Source: CAIJXB01 sp964439595
Lineage (GTDB): Bacteria > Chlamydiota > Chlamydiia > Chlamydiales > Rhabdochlamydiaceae
Direction: 5' to 3'
DNA: 50,783 nucleotides
Assembly (NCBI GenBank): GCA_964439595.1
Contig: CAYTOK010000016.1
Span: 1 to 50,783, forward strand
Below, one piece after another: positions 17,761 to 27,000 of this stretch (the first letter of the stretch is position 1; every line of letters starts with the position of its first letter). The position numbers were made by a program, and so were the translations under genes. The notes under the pieces are model-generated. The model ran no database searches, was not told the DNA's origin, and was given only the letters and a program-made list of their open reading frames with translations.

Positions 17761-17787
17761 TTGACTAATTAAAATTATTTATATAAT
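17761..17787 (+). promoter_or_regulatory. Predicted promoter of kinase-like gene 2
   Basis: TTGACT at 17761-17766 and TATAAT at 17782-17787 are separated by 15 bp. The segment ATTAACAATTGACTAATTAA (17753-17772) is nearly repeated upstream of gene 1 at 16067-16086 (ATTAACAGTTGATTAATTAA), two differences in 20, so the two genes probably share a control sequence. Confidence 0.5.
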
Positions 17788-17821
17788 TTAAAGGTAGTGA
17801 TTATCTAAAATTGGCATTGTT

Positions 17822-20800
17822 ATGAGCTCAAAAAGTCCTATTTCTTCAGCAGGTTCTGGATCTTCAAAACCTACTTCAGAACCTCAAGTACGTATTTCTT
17901 GGAGTATATTGGCCGGTCGGCGGGTTGAATTCATCCCTTCTCCCCCCAGTTCTCATGCGGGAGATGACCTAAGTATTACAGTTGCTTGTAAATTGTATAG
18001 CTTTGGGATTCATAGTTTACTAGAAGGTTTTTGGGCAAAAGAAAGTGCCTACGTACCCGTGGTGGTTAAGCTTGAGGGAAAAGAAGACGTAACTACCGTT
18101 TACGTAAAGGTGGATAGCGCAGCAAAAAGGTTATTATCTTCAAGGGAAGAAGTTCGTAAGCAGATAGGGCAAAACCCCTATTGGAGTGGTAGGGTCTCTC
18201 TAATCAAATCCTCCATAGAAACAATTCAAGCAAGCACAAATGGAGCTCGCGGTAAGCAAGGTATTTATGATGAATTAGTTACAGTTTATGCAAGAGGCTT
18301 AAAAGCTATAGATAGTGGAAATATGCCTGAGGGGGGAGCTGAGAGCTATGGAGAATATACAGTTTCACGAAAGGAAGATAAAATAGTTATTAAGCGTGAA
18401 TTAGGGGAATTAGGAAAGGGGAGCTTTGGGACTGTTGCTAAGGTGTTTTATGTGGCTTCGGGAGAGTTTGCTGCGCTAAAGAAAATTTTCGAAGGGAAAG
18501 GGAAATCCGCTAATCCTGTAGCTCAGGCTATCATGGAAAAGCAAAAGCGGACCCCAAATGAAGAAACTCATTTGTTAAAAGTCGATGCTATCATTACAAG
18601 AGAAGGTTTTTTTGATGAGGAATATGAGCTAGCTACGGGTAATATTGAAAAGGAATTGCCAGGATATGAGGAAAAGCAATTAAAGGATCTTGGCATTTCT
18701 ACTATTCAAGCCCTAGAAGAATTAGAAGAAATAGGATACCCGCATTTAGATATAAAACCGCCCAATCTATTGAACGTAGGGTCCAAGGAAAATCCACAGT
18801 TTAGATTAGGTGATTATGATGAAGGTTCACCGCACATAGCAACAGAAGACACATTCAAATGGTGGGTTAAACAGAACAGTGGGGTGACACGTACTCCTAA
18901 CTATAATATAGAAGTTGATTTTGATGATTTAAAAGCGCTCGAAAAGTTAGCCTTGTGTGTGCAAGATAATCGTGCTCTTCCCGCGTGCAATGCTTTATTA
19001 GAAAAGGTATATCCAAGCAATTGCCCTATGAGAACCTTCCTTTTAGAAATACAAGAATTAGTAAAAAACGGGGATTCCGGATCACCTGATAAGGCTTTTA
19101 CTAAGGTTTTTACAGCTTATAAACAAAAAGCTAGGGAAATAAGTGTCTTTCAGCTGGGAGTCATGCTTTACGAGGGAGTTGTGGGTGAAAGACCTTATTT
19201 GCCGGCTAAAGACGAATACTGTCAAGCCACTCCTAAGGAGTTTACAGAAATGCAAGAAAAGCTTGCTGGAGCTAAGAAGGGTAGTACTAAATTCAAAGCT
19301 CTTATTGCAAGTATGCTAAACCCCGATTCTACCCAACGCCCTACATACCAAGATATTAAAAGTGGGATGCAAGAGGAGCCTTCACCCTCTTTAGAGGTGG
19401 GTGTATCTCAAAGACAGCCCGGGTTATCGACTATTTTTGAAGAAGAAGTTAAGGGTTCTTCTTCAGATAGCCTATCTGAGATCTACCTTGCCCCTGGTTC
19501 TAAGGGGACTTCCAGGAGCCCAGACTCTGTTGAAGGTTTTTTTGGAAGAGCTTCTCCAGATCCAAGTGGGTCCCCTATTTTATCAGGTCTAGAAGAAGAT
19601 CTATCCCTAGTAACTAGAGTGCAAAAAGATATGGCACAGTTAGCCTCAGGACAAGAGCTTAAAGAGTTGCTGGAAAAGACGGATAGAGTATTTCAAGCTG
19701 CTAAGAAAAATACGCTAGGCCCTTCTCAAACTATGATTGTGAATAATGAAGAAGGATTTATTCAGAGGGTAAAGAGCGGAAAGGTACAGGTTTCTGTCAT
19801 ATTGGGGACTCTGGGAAAAGGGGGCTTTGGATATGTGTATAAGTGTTACGATCTTTTTACGGGAAGTATGCGGGCCTTAAAAATTTTAGACAGGGATAGT
19901 GATGAACCCCAGGTGGCTGAAGAAGTAATCGCCTATGAAATACAGAATGGCCCCATTCCTTATGTTCAAAGGTTTTTAGAAGCTCCTCATACAATTACGA
20001 ACTTTGTCGGAGGAGAAGAAAAAGTTGAGTGGATTGTAAGTGAGGCATATGAGTGTGACGCTTATACGAAAATAAAGGAAAGGAAAACACGTCCTGCAGC
20101 GCTTTCTACTTTGCTGCGAGAGTTTTACTGCATTGCCGCCGGATTTAATAATGTCTTTAGGGTGCTAGGGCGTATTCATTTGGATTTAAAGCCGGATAAT
20201 TTTTTATCTGTAAGAGACGGGGAAATGGTCGTTGGTGATCTAGGGGATCTACCGAAAGTACGAAATGTAGAGGAGTGGGTTTCCTCTATTCGCTTGGGGT
20301 CACTTCACCATATACACACTCGAGATTATAACGCTCGATCTGGTATAGATAAGTTATCTGGTATTCAAAGTAGGGTCGAAACAGTTATCAATAGAAACGT
20401 AGATGTTATTAGAGAAATTAAAAGCTTACAGGATGAAATAACGCTTACAGAAGAAGAAACGCTCGCTTTAGATAGAGGGGTAATTCTTGAAAGCGTGAAG
20501 GAGAAAGTTAAGAAGTATTATCAGGATGAATATGACAGGGGTAAAGAGGTATTATCTAAGCCCAGAGATGTCGATAATCAGGGACTTTATTCAGTCATTC
20601 AAGAAGTAAAAGACGCTATAGGCCTTACAGAAGAAGAAAAAAGAGGTCTTTCTCCAGGAAGCATATCAGAGAACATAAAAAACAAGTTTTTCGACTATCG
20701 TTTACAAGGTCTTTATGAAGCATTTGCAAATGGTATTGCTCCTTTTATGCGGGAGGATTTAAAGGCTATAGAGGAGATTCGAAAATTAGGAGATGCGATT

Positions 20801-21199
20801 ACTCTTACAGAAGAAGAAATAGCATTTTTAGATAGGGGAATTCTTCCTGAGAGCGTGGAAAGAAAGTTTGAAGAGCACATGTTTAATGAGTATAAGAAAT
20901 GTGCGCAGAAAGTGGCTGTATTTCAATTAGGAAGTGTCTTTTATGAAATGTTATTTGAGGGAAATCTTCCTTACAGCGTAGTTAATGAGTATCAAGTTCC
21001 CACGCAAGGAGAGTTTGAAGTTATTGCAAGAAAATTAGAAGAAAGGATGCCAGATAATCGTGAATTAGCTGTTTTAATCGCTGATATGTTATCTCCTGAA
21101 ATAGATGTAGATCCCTCAAAAGCGAGAGAAAGGCCTTCTCCAGAGGTCATAGAAGCAGCTTTAAAGAATTATTTAGCTAAAGAAGGAATTAAGCTGTGA
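17822..21199 (+). CDS. Tandem double kinase-like protein with 60-residue repeats
   Basis: A 1125-residue protein holding two kinase-like domains. The shared N-terminal domain (about 25-110; TVACKLYSFGIH, VYVKVDSAAKRLL) precedes domain 1: GKGSFGTV from 199, AALKK, HLDIKPPN at 308-315, DYD at 331-333 in place of DFG, SVFQLGVMLYEG, MLNPDSTQRP. A Ser/Pro/Glu-rich linker (~520-640) follows. Domain 2 has GKGGFGYVYK from about 666, ALKI, a full HLDLKPDN at 786-793, DLG at 806-808 and VAVFQLGSVFYEM. Three repeats of 60 residues lie between its DLG and helix F. Domain 2 keeps the classical catalytic residues best, so it is the likeliest active kinase in the cluster. The stop overlaps the next start (GTGA). 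Confidence 0.85.
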   Translation: MSSKSPISSAGSGSSKPTSEPQVRISWSILAGRRVEFIPSPPSSHAGDDLSITVACKLYSFGIHSLLEGFWAKESAYVPVVVKLEGKEDVTTVYVKVDSAAKRLLSSREEVRKQIGQNPYWSGRVSLIKSSIETIQASTNGARGKQGIYDELVTVYARGLKAIDSGNMPEGGAESYGEYTVSRKEDKIVIKRELGELGKGSFGTVAKVFYVASGEFAALKKIFEGKGKSANPVAQAIMEKQKRTPNEETHLLKVDAIITREGFFDEEYELATGNIEKELPGYEEKQLKDLGISTIQALEELEEIGYPHLDIKPPNLLNVGSKENPQFRLGDYDEGSPHIATEDTFKWWVKQNSGVTRTPNYNIEVDFDDLKALEKLALCVQDNRALPACNALLEKVYPSNCPMRTFLLEIQELVKNGDSGSPDKAFTKVFTAYKQKAREISVFQLGVMLYEGVVGERPYLPAKDEYCQATPKEFTEMQEKLAGAKKGSTKFKALIASMLNPDSTQRPTYQDIKSGMQEEPSPSLEVGVSQRQPGLSTIFEEEVKGSSSDSLSEIYLAPGSKGTSRSPDSVEGFFGRASPDPSGSPILSGLEEDLSLVTRVQKDMAQLASGQELKELLEKTDRVFQAAKKNTLGPSQTMIVNNEEGFIQRVKSGKVQVSVILGTLGKGGFGYVYKCYDLFTGSMRALKILDRDSDEPQVAEEVIAYEIQNGPIPYVQRFLEAPHTITNFVGGEEKVEWIVSEAYECDAYTKIKERKTRPAALSTLLREFYCIAAGFNNVFRVLGRIHLDLKPDNFLSVRDGEMVVGDLGDLPKVRNVEEWVSSIRLGSLHHIHTRDYNARSGIDKLSGIQSRVETVINRNVDVIREIKSLQDEITLTEEETLALDRGVILESVKEKVKKYYQDEYDRGKEVLSKPRDVDNQGLYSVIQEVKDAIGLTEEEKRGLSPGSISENIKNKFFDYRLQGLYEAFANGIAPFMREDLKAIEEIRKLGDAITLTEEEIAFLDRGILPESVERKFEEHMFNEYKKCAQKVAVFQLGSVFYEMLFEGNLPYSVVNEYQVPTQGEFEVIARKLEERMPDNRELAVLIADMLSPEIDVDPSKARERPSPEVIEAALKNYLAKEGIKL
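20405..20944 (+). repeat. Three 180-bp in-frame repeats inside kinase domain 2
   Basis: ITLTEEETLALDRG, IGLTEEEKRGLSPG and ITLTEEEIAFLDRG begin at residues 873, 933 and 993, exactly 60 apart. The DNA word CTTACAGAAGAAGAAA occurs at 20444, 20624 and 20804, exactly 180 bp apart. Each unit continues with an ExVxxKf-like helix. Outer limits are approximate. The other two kinase genes lack the repeat, so it was amplified in this gene. Confidence 0.8.
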
Positions 21200-22779
21200 G
21201 TGCTAGAGCAGTAACTATATCTTCAGGGGATTTTTCTAGCCCCACACCCCAGCGTTCAATATCTGCTGAAAGCTCATTGGTTAGGGGCAGGCTTTTTTCT
21301 GAAGTCCACATTCGGTTAAATAGTTTATCCGGCGAGGAAGATTCTATGGTTTTTATTGCCTGTAAAACACACGTCTTTGCTGCTCTTTACGGAAAACTAG
21401 AAAGTTTAATGGGGATAGAGATCCATCAAAGAAGGTACATTCCTTTAGAAGTAAAGGAAGGAAGTGATACCAAAATAGTCTATGTAAAGGTGTCAAGCTT
21501 TGCTAAAAGAATTTTTCTTTCGGAGTCATTTGTTCGACATCAGCTTATGTTCAAGGCTTCTTTTACAAGTGTTTTAGCGGAAGTAGAAGATATGCATAGG
21601 GCATTTTTATATGGTCGATTGAGTCCTTTAGCCAAAAATATAGAAGGGTTAGATGGGCGAATGAAGAATGTTTTTGCAAAAGCCTTAGAAGTTAAAGATA
21701 GCTTAAAGGAAGGGGGCTCTTTTTTGGTTCTTTCTGGCAAAGAAGGCAGTAAGAGACAAAATTTAGAAGGGGTCATTCATAAAAATATAAAAGGAGAAAT
21801 AGAAATTACAGTAAGTCTAGATAGTCTTAGCGATAAGGGAAGCGAGGCTAGGGTTTATAGAGTATATGATGTGGCTCGCAAAAAAATAACGGCATTAAGA
21901 GTTATGAGGCCTTATTTAGATAAAAATGTAGATGCAGGCATTATGCAGACACTTCAAACCCCGGAGGTTTCTATAGCAGAATCTATGATGGAGCATAAAA
22001 AGAAGGGGGGATCTCTTGAGGGGCTCCAGGAGTTTACTGGAATAGACATCCATAAAATATCTTATGAAGATGGAGTGGGTGAGCTGCGAGCTGTTAAAAG
22101 TATGGTTTATGAAGGGGGCGATGCCGAAAGTTTGAAAAGAGAAGATGCAAAAGGTGTGTTACACACTGCGCCTAAGATTTTAGCTAGGTTTGCTTCCGTT
22201 ATCGTTGGAGTTAACACTTTACAAAGTATGGATTTCATTGACCTGGACATAAAGTTGGGCAATATCTTTTGCTCAAAAGCGGGGAAGATGTATTTAGGAG
22301 ATTTGGGTGGCGTTGCTCGCGTTGGATCGGTGAAGGAGCTTCTTGCTCATGATGTAGCCTATAGTAAGTCTTCCACAGGAAAGAGTGACTCCGATAGGTT
22401 GAATGCCCTTCAGGAGAAATTGGAATTTCCTACAAAGCGAGAAGTCGGAGATACTGAAGAGTCTTTACTGCGGGAATTTAGAGAGCTTGCTGATAAGGTA
22501 TCCGTATTCCAATTAGGAGTTGCCATATATCAACTGTTACAAGAAGTCCCTAAAGATGGAGGGGAGCTACCATTTCCTTATGGAAGAGAAGAGTATGATT
22601 TTTTAGATCCTAAGGTAGAGGATTGGATAGAGGTCTCTAAAGAATTAGGTAATAAGTTGTGTGATTTTCCTGAATTAGCAAAAGTCATTTCTAACATGTT
22701 GCATCCAGATCCTATAAAAAGGCCTGATATGGGGGCTGTGCAAGTTGCTTTCAAAGAATATTTAGGTGGAAATCCTTAG
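21196..22779 (+). CDS. Kinase-like protein 3, probable pseudokinase
   Basis: A 527-residue paralogue of the two preceding genes, starting GTG inside the stop of gene 2 (GTGA overlap). The N-terminal domain shows FIACKTHVFAAL and VYVKVSSFAKRIF. Kinase positions: DKGSEARVYRV from 213, ALR with Arg235 where the ATP-binding lysine should be, DLDIKLGN at 349-356 for HRDLKPxN, DLG at 369-371, SVFQLGVAIYQL and MLHPDPIKRPD. Loss of the VAIK lysine and the altered catalytic loop suggest a pseudokinase or scaffold. Tight coupling to gene 2 suggests the proteins work together, perhaps with this one regulating the active domain. All statements on activity are inference. Confidence 0.8.
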   Translation: MSARAVTISSGDFSSPTPQRSISAESSLVRGRLFSEVHIRLNSLSGEEDSMVFIACKTHVFAALYGKLESLMGIEIHQRRYIPLEVKEGSDTKIVYVKVSSFAKRIFLSESFVRHQLMFKASFTSVLAEVEDMHRAFLYGRLSPLAKNIEGLDGRMKNVFAKALEVKDSLKEGGSFLVLSGKEGSKRQNLEGVIHKNIKGEIEITVSLDSLSDKGSEARVYRVYDVARKKITALRVMRPYLDKNVDAGIMQTLQTPEVSIAESMMEHKKKGGSLEGLQEFTGIDIHKISYEDGVGELRAVKSMVYEGGDAESLKREDAKGVLHTAPKILARFASVIVGVNTLQSMDFIDLDIKLGNIFCSKAGKMYLGDLGGVARVGSVKELLAHDVAYSKSSTGKSDSDRLNALQEKLEFPTKREVGDTEESLLREFRELADKVSVFQLGVAIYQLLQEVPKDGGELPFPYGREEYDFLDPKVEDWIEVSKELGNKLCDFPELAKVISNMLHPDPIKRPDMGAVQVAFKEYLGGNP

Positions 22780-22867
22780 TAAAAATAGGTGCGGCGGAAA
22801 AAAGGTTTTTGATTTTAAGGCTCTTTTTTTGCATGATGGTAGCTTTCGTAGAGGAGGAAAGTAATCC

Positions 22868-25576
22868 ATGAGTCGAATGCATCGTTTCTTTTTTAAAGTG
22901 TTTTGTCAGATTATACGCCTTTTACTTTGCCTGCGATACAAAATAGAAGTTAAAGGATTAGATGAGGTTTTATCAATAAAAAAAGGTAAGGCTGGACTGC
23001 TTTTTTTACCTAACCACCCAGCAGAAATTGATCCTATTATAGTCATGGCTGTTTTAGGTCCCCACTTTTTTCCTAGAAGCATTATAGTAGAACATTTTTA
23101 TCAGCTGAAAGGATTTAAAAAGATTTTAGACTGTGGAAGGGTTGTTCCTGTTCCTTCGATGGAAGAAAAAGCAAATAAATGGAAGAAGAAGGAACTTAGC
23201 AAAATATTTACTTATATAAAAGATCGGTTAAGTGAAGGGGAGAATTTTATGATTTATCCCGCAGGTAAGCTTAAACGTTCAGGGGTAGAGAGAGTTGGAG
23301 GCGCTTCTTTTGTACATGCTTTGGTAACAGAGCAAAGGGATGCCAAGGTTGTTCTTGTAAGAACGACGGGGCTTTGGGGGAGTAGCTTTTCTGTAGCTAA
23401 AACAGGGCAGACCCCTCCATTTGGCAAAACTCTTCTTTTTGGAGCTAAGGTGGTATTGAAAAATGGAGTTTTTTTTGCCCCTAAAAGAAAGATTGTTATA
23501 GAGTTTAATATAGATCCTCCTTTTTCTAGAAATGAGGGAAGGTTGGAATTTAATCGGGCCCTGGAGCTCTGGTATAATAAATACCCAGAGGAAGAGGAGC
23601 CCTTAACGCAGGTTCCTTATTTTTTTTGGAAGAAGGAGCCTCTGGAGATTTTTCAAGGCAAATCTGTGGATGAGGGACGGGAATATTCGATTTCTCCCAA
23701 AGTAAAAGAGGAGGTTATCTCTTACTTAGCAACTCTTTCCCAAGCCTCTAAAGAGAAAATCACTGAGGATTCTGACTTAGCCTTTGATTTAGGTTTAGAT
23801 TCTTTGGATATTGCTGAAGTACATAGTTTTTTAGATAAAAAATATGATGCTGCCGCGACTCCTCTTGGAGACCTTAAAAAGGTAAAGGATGTTTTACGAG
23901 CTATTGCAGAAAAGGATCGTATAGAAATCTTTTGTAATAAAGAAAATGAACAAAGCCCTTCTGATTTTTTAAAAAAATGGGTTGAAAAGAAGCGAAAAGA
24001 TCCCCTGGTAGCTGAAGGCTATGTGATCCCTGAAGTTTTTTTGCGCAACTCAGCTCGTATGGGATCTGCTGTTGTCTGCGCTGATGAAAGATCTGGTGTT
24101 TTATCCTATAAAAAGATTAGGAGAGCGGTTCTTATTTTAGCTGAAGAATTTCGCCTTTTGCCAGGAGAAAAGGTGGCCGTGCTACTACCATCTTCTTCTG
24201 CCACCTATATTGCTATATTAGCGCTTTTGCTATCTGGCAAAGTTCCTGTTATGTTAAATTGGACCGCCGGAAAAAATGCGTTGAATCATGCCCTAAAAGT
24301 AGGGGAAGTTCAAGTGACGATAACTTCAAAGAATTTTTTAGATAGAATCCATTTAGAGGATTTAGGAGATGTAGAAGAAACCTTTGTTTTTCTAGAGGAA
24401 ATTAAAGAGTCTCTCAGTTTGAAAAAAAAGTTACTCGGCCTTTTTAGAGGTTTTATGTCTACCTCTTTGATTTTACGTGCATTTTCTGTTTCTAAAGATC
24501 CCGATAAGGTTGCTGTCTTGCTTTTTACAAGTGGCAGTGAATCTATGCCTAAAGCCGTCCCTCTTACACATAGGCATTTGCTTGCCAATCAAAGGAGTGC
24601 TTTTCCTTTTTCTGGCTTTACTGCAAAAGATTCTCTTTATGGAGTGTTGCCCCCTTTTCACTCTTTTGGGTTTTCTCTAACAGGTCTTCTTCCTCTTTTA
24701 TCGGGGTTAAAAGTCTTTTATGCCCCTGATCCAACCGATAGCTATAAAATGGCCTCTGATGTGGAGAAAATGAAGCTTAGCGCCTTATGTCTTGCTCCTA
24801 GCTTTATTCGCGCTCTTTTTACAGCTGCTGATATTTCTCAGCTTAAAAGTGTGACTGTAGTTATTTCAGGAGCAGAAAAATATCCTCCAGAGTTGCCACT
24901 CTTTCTAAAGAAAAACTTGCCACAAGCTGAGTGGTTTGAAGGATATGGTATTACGGAGTGTTCTCCTGTTGTCACCCTATATGCTAGGAACGGGAAAAAT
25001 GCCGGTGTGGGCAAACCTCTACCTGGAATTTCTCTTTGTACAGTGAACCCGGAAACATTAGACCTTTTGCCTCAAGGTAGCGAAGGAGAGATATGTATTC
25101 ATGGTCCTAGCGTCTTTTCTGGGTATTTGGGACTAGAGGGAGTAGATCCTTTTATTTACCTTGAAGGAAAAAAGTGGTATAGATCCGGAGATTTAGGTTA
25201 TGTAGATGATGAGGGGAACTTACACATTACAGATAGGCTTAAGCGTACTGTAAAAATAGGGGGAGAGATGGTTTCTCTTTGTTCCGTAGAATTAGAAATG
25301 CAGAAGATAGCTAAGGAAAAAGGGTGGGGTAGTAAGGAAAAAATCCCTTCCTTTGCTGCTTTAGCTATAAAATCTGAAAAACCAACGCTTGTTTTATTTA
25401 CAGAACTGTCTCTTAGTGAAGAGGAAGTGAATCACGCTTTAAGAGAGTCTGGTTGGGGACGTATTGTGAAATTTTCTAAGATTATCTCTCTTTCGGAAAT
25501 TCCTTTACTGGGTAGTGGAAAAATAAATTATAGATCCTTAGAAGGGATGCTTAAGGAGATGTTATGTCAGGCGTAG
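22868..25576 (+). CDS. aas: Aas-like fusion: PlsC acyltransferase, ACP domain, acyl-ACP synthetase
   Basis: A 902-residue membrane-associated lipid enzyme in three parts. Residues ~1-240 are a PlsC-type acyltransferase with NHPAEID (H50, D55; the HX4D motif) after a hydrophobic start. Residues ~275-345 are an acyl-carrier domain with LGLDSLD, where Ser312 would carry phosphopantetheine. Residues ~380-900 are an AMP-forming acyl synthetase with LLFTSGSESMPKAVPLTH, YGITECSP and YRSGDLGYVDDEG. Such enzymes reacylate lysophospholipids with fatty acids activated on ACP, letting an intracellular bacterium use scavenged host fatty acids. E. coli Aas lacks the central carrier domain. A strong AGGAGG precedes the ATG. 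The 3' end overlaps cysS by 13 bp. Confidence 0.88.
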   Translation: MSRMHRFFFKVFCQIIRLLLCLRYKIEVKGLDEVLSIKKGKAGLLFLPNHPAEIDPIIVMAVLGPHFFPRSIIVEHFYQLKGFKKILDCGRVVPVPSMEEKANKWKKKELSKIFTYIKDRLSEGENFMIYPAGKLKRSGVERVGGASFVHALVTEQRDAKVVLVRTTGLWGSSFSVAKTGQTPPFGKTLLFGAKVVLKNGVFFAPKRKIVIEFNIDPPFSRNEGRLEFNRALELWYNKYPEEEEPLTQVPYFFWKKEPLEIFQGKSVDEGREYSISPKVKEEVISYLATLSQASKEKITEDSDLAFDLGLDSLDIAEVHSFLDKKYDAAATPLGDLKKVKDVLRAIAEKDRIEIFCNKENEQSPSDFLKKWVEKKRKDPLVAEGYVIPEVFLRNSARMGSAVVCADERSGVLSYKKIRRAVLILAEEFRLLPGEKVAVLLPSSSATYIAILALLLSGKVPVMLNWTAGKNALNHALKVGEVQVTITSKNFLDRIHLEDLGDVEETFVFLEEIKESLSLKKKLLGLFRGFMSTSLILRAFSVSKDPDKVAVLLFTSGSESMPKAVPLTHRHLLANQRSAFPFSGFTAKDSLYGVLPPFHSFGFSLTGLLPLLSGLKVFYAPDPTDSYKMASDVEKMKLSALCLAPSFIRALFTAADISQLKSVTVVISGAEKYPPELPLFLKKNLPQAEWFEGYGITECSPVVTLYARNGKNAGVGKPLPGISLCTVNPETLDLLPQGSEGEICIHGPSVFSGYLGLEGVDPFIYLEGKKWYRSGDLGYVDDEGNLHITDRLKRTVKIGGEMVSLCSVELEMQKIAKEKGWGSKEKIPSFAALAIKSEKPTLVLFTELSLSEEEVNHALRESGWGRIVKFSKIISLSEIPLLGSGKINYRSLEGMLKEMLCQA

Positions 25577-27000
25577 TTCCATTGAAGTTATACAATACAG
25601 AAACTCGATCTAAAGAGGAGGTGGTGCCTTCTTCTGGAGATACTATTTTATTATACACCTGCGGTCCCACTATATATAATTTTGCGCATATAGGTAATTT
25701 TAGGACATACGTTTTTGAAGATCTTTTACGTAGGACCCTTCAGTTTTTTGGTATGAAGGTGCGCCAGGTTATGAATTTAACGGATATAGACGATAAAACA
25801 ATCAAAGGGGCTTTGGAAAGAAAGATCCCTCTTTTAGAGTATACAAAGCCGTATGCAGACGCTTTTTTTGAGGACCTTGCCATATTGGGTATTCAAAGAG
25901 CAGAGCACTATCCTGCTGCGACAGACTATATACAAGACATGATTACAATTATTGAAAGACTTCTGGAAAAGGGGATGGCCTATCGAGGGGATGAGGGGAG
26001 CGTTTATTTTAAAATAGCTTCTTTTCCTTCTTATGGTAGATTATCCCATCTTCACCTCGAAGAGCTGCAAGCTGGTGCTTCCGCCAGGATGTCTGATGAA
26101 TATGATAAAGATCAGGTAGCAGATTTTGTGCTTTGGAAAGCTTATGACAAGACAAGGGATGGCGATATTTTTTGGGATAGTCCTTTTGGTAAAGGAAGGC
26201 CTGGGTGGCATATAGAGTGTTCGGCTATGGCTATGAAGATTTTAGGGGAAAGTATTGATATCCATGTCGGTGGGGTAGATAACATGTTTCCTCATCATGA
26301 AAATGAAATAGCGCAGTCTGAAGGGTTTTCCGGGAAGACTTTTGTAAAACATTGGCTTCATGCAGAACATCTTTTGGTAGATCATAAAAAAATGTCTAAA
26401 AGCCTTGGTAATTTTTACACTCTGCGTGACTTACTAAATAGAGGTTACAGCGGACAACAGGTTAGATATATTTTACTGCAAACACACTATAGAACGCAGC
26501 TTAACTTCACCTTTACAGGGTTAGATGCAGCAGCCGCATCTTTGCAGAGAATTACAGATTTTGTAGATAGACTTAGCTCCATAAAGGTCTCTTCAAAAGG
26601 AATAGAAGGCTCTAAGATAGCATTAAAGATGAAAGAAGACTTTCGTGCTGCCCTAGCTGATGACTTAAACATTTCAGCAGCTCTTTCTGCTTTTTTTGAA
26701 GCGATTAGAGAAATAAACGGTTTATGTGACCTAGGAGAAGTAGGCGTAGAAGAAGCTTCGCTTATTCTAAAGACAGTGCACGAAATTGACTCTGTATTAG
26801 GAATTTTAGATTTGCAGGTAGAAGAGGAAATTCCACAGTCTTTATTGGAAGCTCTAGAAAAAAGACAGCAAGCAAGGAAAGAGAAGAACTGGGCCCTCGC
26901 TGATGAATGTAGGGTGTTTATTGCAGAAAATGGGTATAAAATAGAAGACTCTCCTGAGGGAGTTCGTTTAAAAAAAATAAAGAGTGTGAAAAATGGGTAA
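25564..27000 (+). CDS. cysS: Cysteinyl-tRNA synthetase
   Basis: A 478-residue class I synthetase that charges tRNA-Cys. It has CGPTIYNFAHIGNFRTYVF (zinc Cys and the HIGH-like HIGN), WHIECSAMAMKILG, DNMFPHHENEIAQSE with the His residues that help bind zinc, and KMSKS at residues 276-280. The length and the C-terminal helical anticodon-binding region are normal. Translation starts within the end of aas (13-bp overlap), and the last codons overlap the following small gene, so the three genes form one operon. Confidence 0.97.
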   Translation: MSGVVPLKLYNTETRSKEEVVPSSGDTILLYTCGPTIYNFAHIGNFRTYVFEDLLRRTLQFFGMKVRQVMNLTDIDDKTIKGALERKIPLLEYTKPYADAFFEDLAILGIQRAEHYPAATDYIQDMITIIERLLEKGMAYRGDEGSVYFKIASFPSYGRLSHLHLEELQAGASARMSDEYDKDQVADFVLWKAYDKTRDGDIFWDSPFGKGRPGWHIECSAMAMKILGESIDIHVGGVDNMFPHHENEIAQSEGFSGKTFVKHWLHAEHLLVDHKKMSKSLGNFYTLRDLLNRGYSGQQVRYILLQTHYRTQLNFTFTGLDAAAASLQRITDFVDRLSSIKVSSKGIEGSKIALKMKEDFRAALADDLNISAALSAFFEAIREINGLCDLGEVGVEEASLILKTVHEIDSVLGILDLQVEEEIPQSLLEALEKRQQARKEKNWALADECRVFIAENGYKIEDSPEGVRLKKIKSVKNG

